Shown here: piece after piece, positions 60,064 through 64,000 of the stretch | How the letters are laid out: each line of letters opens with the position of its first letter | How positions within the stretch are numbered: position 1 is the first letter of the stretch | Assembly: GCA_965220285.1 (NCBI GenBank) | Contig: OZ244818.1 | Span: 2,666,001-2,730,000, forward strand | DNA: 64,000 nt | Origin: Bin5 sp009843665 | GTDB taxonomy: Bacteria > Chloroflexota > Anaerolineae > Caldilineales > Caldilineaceae | Direction: 5' to 3' | Made by a program: the position numbers and the translations under genes | The notes under the pieces: generated by a model | What the model was told of the DNA's origin: nothing | Database searches by the model: none | What the model saw: the letters and a program-made list of their open reading frames with translations, nothing else

Positions 60064-62457
60064 ATGAAGCCCGCCGACGAGCTGATACAGGAGAATGAAG
60101 CGCTGCGGGACCGCCTTTCGCGGTTGAGCAGGGCCAGCCTGCGTATCAACGAGAGCCTCGAATTCGACGCCGTCCTGCAAGGCGTCCTCGACTCCGCCTG
60201 CTCTCTCACCGGTGCCCGCTACGGCGTGCTCACCCTCCTCGACGAAACGGGCCAGACCGCTGACTTCCTCTCTTCCGGCATGACTGCCCAGGAAGCCCAG
60301 GGCCTGTGGGACCTGCCCGACGCGTTGAGGCTCTTCGAACACCTCGGCAACATCTCGGAACCGCTTCGCCTTCCCGACCTGATCGGCCACATCCGGGCCT
60401 TCAACCTGCCCGAGCCGCCTCTGCCCGGGGGCGCGACCGGCAAGGTCCCCTTCCTGGCGGCGCCCATCCTCCACGGAGGCGAACGCGTCGGCAACATCTT
60501 TCTCGCCGTGACAGGAACTGGTCAGGAATTCACCTCCGAAGATATAGAGACCCTGGTCATGTTTTCCTGCCAGGCCGCGCTCGTCATCGTCAACGCCCGC
60601 CGCTACCGCGACGAACAGCGGGCCAGGAACGACCTGGAAACCCTGATCAACACCTCGCCGGTCGGGGTGGTGGTCTTCGACGTGGAAGCCGGTGTCCCGG
60701 TGTCGCTGAATCAGGAGGCCAGGCGGATCGTCAGCAGCCTGCAGACGCCCGGCCGCCCCCTGGAGGAGCTCCTCGAAGTGATCACCTTCCGCCGCGCCGA
60801 CGGCCGCGAGATCGCCCTCGGCGAGTTCCCCCTGGCCCAGGCGCTCAGTATCGGCGAGACCGTACGCCTCGAGGAGATCGTCATGGAGGTCCCCGACGGC
60901 CGCAGCGTCAAAACGCTGATCAACGCCACACCCATCCACTCACAGGAGGGCGCGGTCGAATCGTTTGTCGTGACCATGCAGGACATGACGCCGCTCGAGG
61001 AGCTGGAGCAACTGCGCGCCGAATTCATGGGGATGGTGAGCCACGAGTTGCAGACCCCGCTGACCTCAATCAGAGGCTCCGCCAATACCCTCCTGGACGA
61101 AGCAGCCTCCCTCGACCCTGCCGAAATGCGCCAGTTCCACCGCATCATCTCAGATCAGGCCGATCGCATGCGCGGCCTCATACGCGACCTGCTCGATGTG
61201 GCTCGCATCGAAACCGGCACACTCTCCGTCGCCCCGGAGCCGTCCGATACCGCCACCCTGGTGGACGAGGCCCGCATCATGTTCATGAGTTCAGGCCGCA
61301 CGAACAGAATCCATATCGACATCGCCCCGGACCTGCCCCAAGTCATGGCCGACAGACGCCGTATCGTCCAGGTGCTCAGCAACCTGCTCTCCAATGCAGC
61401 CAAGCATTCCAACGAGCTATCCACCATCACCGTGCGCGCTGTGCGCAAACAGTTTCAGGTGGTTGTCTCAATCTCCGACGAGGGCAGGGGCATACCCGCC
61501 GAGCGGCTGCCGCTCCTATTCAGAAAATTTTCCCGCGTCGAAGGGGAAGACCGGCAGGGCGACCTTGGCGGGTCGGGGTTGGGCCTCGCCATCTGCAAAG
61601 GTATCGTGGAAGCGCACGGGGGCCGCATCTGGGCCGAAAGCGACGGACCCGGCCAGGGCGCACGCTTTAGCTTTGCCGTTCCAATAGTTGAGAAAGAGGA
61701 AACTGCAGACACTGCCGAACCCGCACCGTTCGCCGCCGACCCCGGCAATGAGACACAGGAGCGGACGCGTATCCTCGTGGTGGACGACGAGCCCCACGCG
61801 CTCAGATATATCCGCGACGTCCTCTCCAAGTCAGGCTATGACCCGATAGTGACCGGAGAACCGCAGGATGTCGATCGGCTGATTGCGCAGGAGGGGCCCC
61901 ATCTGGTCCTGTTGGACATGATGCTGCCGGGGTTCGACGGGATCGAGTTGATGAAGAATATCCTGGAGAAGACTGCACTGCCCGTCATTTTCCTGTCCGC
62001 CTACGGCCAGGAGAACGTAATCGCCAAGGCATTCGACACGGGGGCCGCCGACTACGTGGTCAAACCCTTCTCGCCCACGGAGCTGGCCGCGCGGATCAGA
62101 GCGGTCCTGCGCCAGCGCTCCGGAATCGGCTATCTTGGGCAGCCCGAAAACTATGTCCTGGAAGATCTGGTGATCAACTATGCAGAGCGCCGCGTGGCTG
62201 TGGCCGGACGACCTGTCGTGCTGACCGCGACCGAGTATGCTTTGCTCTTCGAGCTGTCGACCAATGCCGGTCTGGTGGTGACGCACGAGCAGCTGCTCCA
62301 ACGGGTCTGGGGGCCGGGGAACTCCGGCGACGCAGGGCTGGCCCGCACCGTGGTACAGAGACTCCGCCGAAAACTCGGTGACGATGCACGCGATCCCAGA
62401 TACATCTTCACCGAACCTCACGTCGGCTACCGCATGAAAAAGGCATCATCTATCTGA
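60064..62457 (+). CDS. Hybrid sensor kinase fused to receiver and OmpR-type DNA-binding domain
   Basis: 797 aa, soluble, no membrane helix. Order: short coiled coil (ELIQENEALRDRLSRL); GAF domain (~25-180); PAS-like domain (~195-305, TSPVGVVVFDVEAGVPVSLN); HisKA with phospho-acceptor H327 (MGMVSHELQTPLTSIRGS); HATPase with SNLLSNAAKHS, DEGRGIP and GSGLGLAICKGI; receiver with acceptor D618 (HLVLLDMMLPGFDGIELM) and KPFSPTELAARI; winged helix (~705-795, LTATEYALLFELSTNAGLVV, then VVQRLRRKLGDD). One chain thus holds sensor, kinase, receiver and DNA-binding output. Targets unknown. Confidence 0.9.
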   Translation: MKPADELIQENEALRDRLSRLSRASLRINESLEFDAVLQGVLDSACSLTGARYGVLTLLDETGQTADFLSSGMTAQEAQGLWDLPDALRLFEHLGNISEPLRLPDLIGHIRAFNLPEPPLPGGATGKVPFLAAPILHGGERVGNIFLAVTGTGQEFTSEDIETLVMFSCQAALVIVNARRYRDEQRARNDLETLINTSPVGVVVFDVEAGVPVSLNQEARRIVSSLQTPGRPLEELLEVITFRRADGREIALGEFPLAQALSIGETVRLEEIVMEVPDGRSVKTLINATPIHSQEGAVESFVVTMQDMTPLEELEQLRAEFMGMVSHELQTPLTSIRGSANTLLDEAASLDPAEMRQFHRIISDQADRMRGLIRDLLDVARIETGTLSVAPEPSDTATLVDEARIMFMSSGRTNRIHIDIAPDLPQVMADRRRIVQVLSNLLSNAAKHSNELSTITVRAVRKQFQVVVSISDEGRGIPAERLPLLFRKFSRVEGEDRQGDLGGSGLGLAICKGIVEAHGGRIWAESDGPGQGARFSFAVPIVEKEETADTAEPAPFAADPGNETQERTRILVVDDEPHALRYIRDVLSKSGYDPIVTGEPQDVDRLIAQEGPHLVLLDMMLPGFDGIELMKNILEKTALPVIFLSAYGQENVIAKAFDTGAADYVVKPFSPTELAARIRAVLRQRSGIGYLGQPENYVLEDLVINYAERRVAVAGRPVVLTATEYALLFELSTNAGLVVTHEQLLQRVWGPGNSGDAGLARTVVQRLRRKLGDDARDPRYIFTEPHVGYRMKKASSI

Positions 62458-62570
62458 CTCCACGCGTAGCGCAGGGCATATTGGTGGAGGAACCCCCCGC
62501 GGGCATTCCTATCCTCCGCCAGCCGGACCGGTCATCGCCTTCTCTTACTTGAAAAAGGGGTCGCGTCGAG

Positions 62571-62600
62571 CCTGGTTCGTTTCATGAGAAACGGACCAGG
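62571..62600 (+). terminator. Hairpin downstream of the hybrid kinase gene
   Basis: CCTGGTTCGTTTC (62571-62583) and GAAACGGACCAGG (62588-62600) pair with one mismatch around ATGA, 114 nt after the stop. No U-tract follows. Confidence 0.35.
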
Positions 62601-62755
62601 GCGGCAAGGCCGCCTCTGTCGTTTTCCCAATCAGCAATGACGATAACCGTATGTTCTCGCACTTGAATGTCATTGGCGTGTCAACTTAACTGTTTTTCGT
62701 GTTAGTATCATGGCAAGAGGAAACATAGCTGGTGCGGGCAGCGTCATCTGCTTAT

Positions 62756-62986
62756 ATGGGAAAGTCAAAATGGACGGTTCGGACGCGAATTGAGACGAAG
62801 CATCGCTTGTACAGCATCATTGCCCTGGTCGCGGCATATGTTATCGACCACCTTACTTCTGATTGGGTAGTGGGTCTTTTCGGGCTGCCAGACGGGTCTA
62901 CAAAAGAGTGGCTGGATGCTCTGTACATCGTGCCATTCATTGTGGCAGGTCTTTGGTTGGCAGCATGGTTGAACCGGAAAGGTTGA
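62756..62986 (+). CDS. Small two-helix membrane protein
   Basis: 76 aa from ATG 62756 (84 aa if GTG 62732, which has AAGAGG upstream, is used). Two hydrophobic helices: RLYSIIALVAAYVIDHLTSD and DALYIVPFIVAGLWLAAWL. I do not recognise a family. Isolated between the kinase gene and intron debris, so it is a low-confidence but plausible gene. Confidence 0.45.
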   Translation: MGKSKWTVRTRIETKHRLYSIIALVAAYVIDHLTSDWVVGLFGLPDGSTKEWLDALYIVPFIVAGLWLAAWLNRKG

Positions 62987-63261
62987 GAAGTACGGTTCAG
63001 GCTCGAAACGCGCGCGGCGCGGTGGGTCCGGGAGTTGCAGATCCGCGCGCGTGGGGACCACGACCAGAACGACGTACGATAGCGAAGTTATTTTAAGCTT
63101 GGCCCTGTCGTATTCGGCTCTCATCTTCACGAAGGGCGGCGTCCAAGACCCAATGAACCGAATTCTCGATTCTGACTGCTCATTCGATCGCAAGGGCAAG
63201 TAAGGCAGGCCGCCGGTGAGTTACCTCGTGTTTTCGGAGCACTTTTCAGCCGTCCCCCTTC
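62987..63261. other. Intergenic stretch before the intron remnant
   Basis: No supported gene. On the minus strand the part next to 63262 would correspond to group II intron domain VI and the 3' exon junction, but I could not fold a convincing domain VI. Confidence 0.35.
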
Positions 63262-63295
63262 GAGCCGGACGTGCGCCTTTCAAGGCATCCGGTTC
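63262..63295 (-). other. Group II intron domain V-like element with altered catalytic triad
   Basis: The minus strand is exactly 34 nt, the length of group II domain V. It begins GAACCGGATGCCTTGAAAGG and ends CGCACGTCCGGCTC. It has the GAAA tetraloop and the ACG bulge on the 3' strand. The canonical lower stem GAGCC/GGUUC is changed to GAACC/GGCUC, turning the G-U pair of the AGC triad into A-C. That suggests a decayed, probably splicing-defective intron. Confidence 0.65.
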
Positions 63296-63364
63296 TCTAG
63301 TGTTGCAACAATAGGGTTTGCTGGAGGGAACCTCCCGCGCGCGCAGGAAAGATGCCTCACCCGA

Positions 63365-63637
63365 CTAGCTGCGGCGGTATAACCACAAACCGCCGCTCGT
63401 GAGACCGCAGCCGCAGAAGGGTTCGAACACGGCCACCACGAGAGCGCCGGGTAGTGAGAGCATGTCAAACAAGAGGATGAAAGGGAACGCCGCCAGGGTG
63501 ACGAGCAAGTCTGTCACCCTGGCAGGCTCTCCGAGCGTTAAGGGCAACCTGCTCAGGGTGGTGTTGAACCAGTCCTGGGTGAGCCAAGCGACCGCGAACG
63601 TTGTCAGCGCTGCCGCCAAAGCGAGCAGAACTCTCAA
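63365..63637 (-). CDS. Small hydrophobic protein within the intron remnant
   Basis: 90 aa from a TTG start. Two or three hydrophobic segments: RVLLALAAALTTFAVAWLTQ, VTDLLVTLAAFPFILLFDML and LPGALVVAVFEPF. No recognised family and a weak Shine-Dalgarno. It lies between the intron endonuclease remnant and domain V, where intron sequence would be expected. It could be an inserted gene or chance. Confidence 0.35.
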   Translation of the reverse strand: MRVLLALAAALTTFAVAWLTQDWFNTTLSRLPLTLGEPARVTDLLVTLAAFPFILLFDMLSLPGALVVAVFEPFCGCGLTSGGLWLYRRS

Positions 63638-63772
63638 GACTTATCTCTTCTACGGCCCATATCCCTCGGCATGATGCTGGGGCTCCTCTTGTGAAGGTTG
63701 GCGTTCAGCCTTCCATGCCGCGTCCAGGGCGTGCAGCCAAGGGCCGTATTCAACCGTGACGTGTAAAACTAT

Positions 63773-64000
63773 CTACTGTTGCTTGCGCGGATTGCTCTGC
63801 CCATGGTGGATGTCCATGTGACACGTCTGGCAGACCGCAAGGGTTCTGCGCCGTCGTGCCGCTATGAACCGTTTTTACGTGGAATTGGAACGTGGTGCTT
63901 TGACGTTCAGGTCACGTTGCGCACGGACATGGTTGTCCGCAGCTCGCGATCAGTGAAATTGCTGGCCGTTAGTTTCTCTAAACCGGCCACCGCATCTGCG
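63773..64000 (-). pseudogene. Group II intron maturase remnant, C-terminal HNH endonuclease domain
   Basis: On the minus strand the last part reads KRFIAARRRRTLAVCQTCHM then DIHHGQSNPRKQQ-stop. This matches the endonuclease domain that ends many group II intron-encoded proteins (pattern M-A-x-R-R-R-K-T-L-x-V-C-x-x-C-H-x-x-I-H-x-G). The same frame upstream reads ADNHVRAQRDLNVKAPRSNS, resembling the HHVRxLxDL block. It is broken by an in-frame TAA just before KRF and a TGA further upstream. The window ends inside the element. Confidence 0.65.

Overview
The window is GC-rich bacterial chromosome dominated by housekeeping genes. I infer Chloroflexota (Anaerolineae/Caldilineae-like): a Gram-positive-type dcw cluster that includes ddl, a coenzyme B12-dependent ribonucleotide reductase, an FMN-riboswitch riboflavin ABC importer, many lipoproteins, and lineage-type insertions in RpoB and RpoC. 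No 16S gene is present, so the placement is an inference from gene content.

Layout. (1) 1-17.1 kb, minus strand: the transcription/translation block rpoB-rpoC-[IS]-rpsL-rpsG-fusA-tuf-trnW(CCA)-secE-nusG-rplK, cut by the left edge. An intact ISKra4-like insertion sequence (6478-7935) with an 8-bp target duplication separates rpoC from rpsL. (2) 17.1-18.5 kb: a divergent intergenic region with a consensus rpoB promoter and a triple 10-bp repeat that looks like a MraZ operator. (3) 18.5-40 kb, plus strand: the division and cell-wall cluster mraZ-rsmH-ftsL-like-pbp-murF-mraY-murD-ftsW-murG-(two CvpA-like membrane proteins)-murC-(P-loop kinase)-murB-ddl-ftsQ-ftsA-ftsZ, closed by a strong terminator. 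murE is absent. (4) 40.2-43.6 kb: nrdR-nrdJ, with paired NrdR boxes over the promoter of nrdR. (5) 43.6-46.9 kb: a methyltransferase (minus), then greA-lysS. (6) 47.0-50.4 kb: FMN riboswitch and ribXYZ-type importer. (7) 50.5-52.9 kb, minus: rpsF-rpsR-foldase. (8) 53-64 kb: accessory region with an RHH protein, two convergent Cache lipoproteins, a Slt-type transglycosylase, a pair of secreted coiled-coil paralogues, a kinase-receiver-DNA-binding fusion protein, small membrane proteins, and a decayed group II intron at the right edge.

Cell-envelope synthesis links much of the window. The dcw cluster makes lipid II and builds the divisome, the Slt protein trims murein, and the foldase probably folds exported proteins. 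The main non-routine observations are: an interspersed palindromic repeat that enters coding sequence in two genes; extra membrane and kinase genes inside the dcw cluster; acidic or repeat-bearing extensions on S18, NusG, RpoB and RpoC; an EF-hand-like loop inside the foldase's parvulin domain; and a single-protein two-component system.
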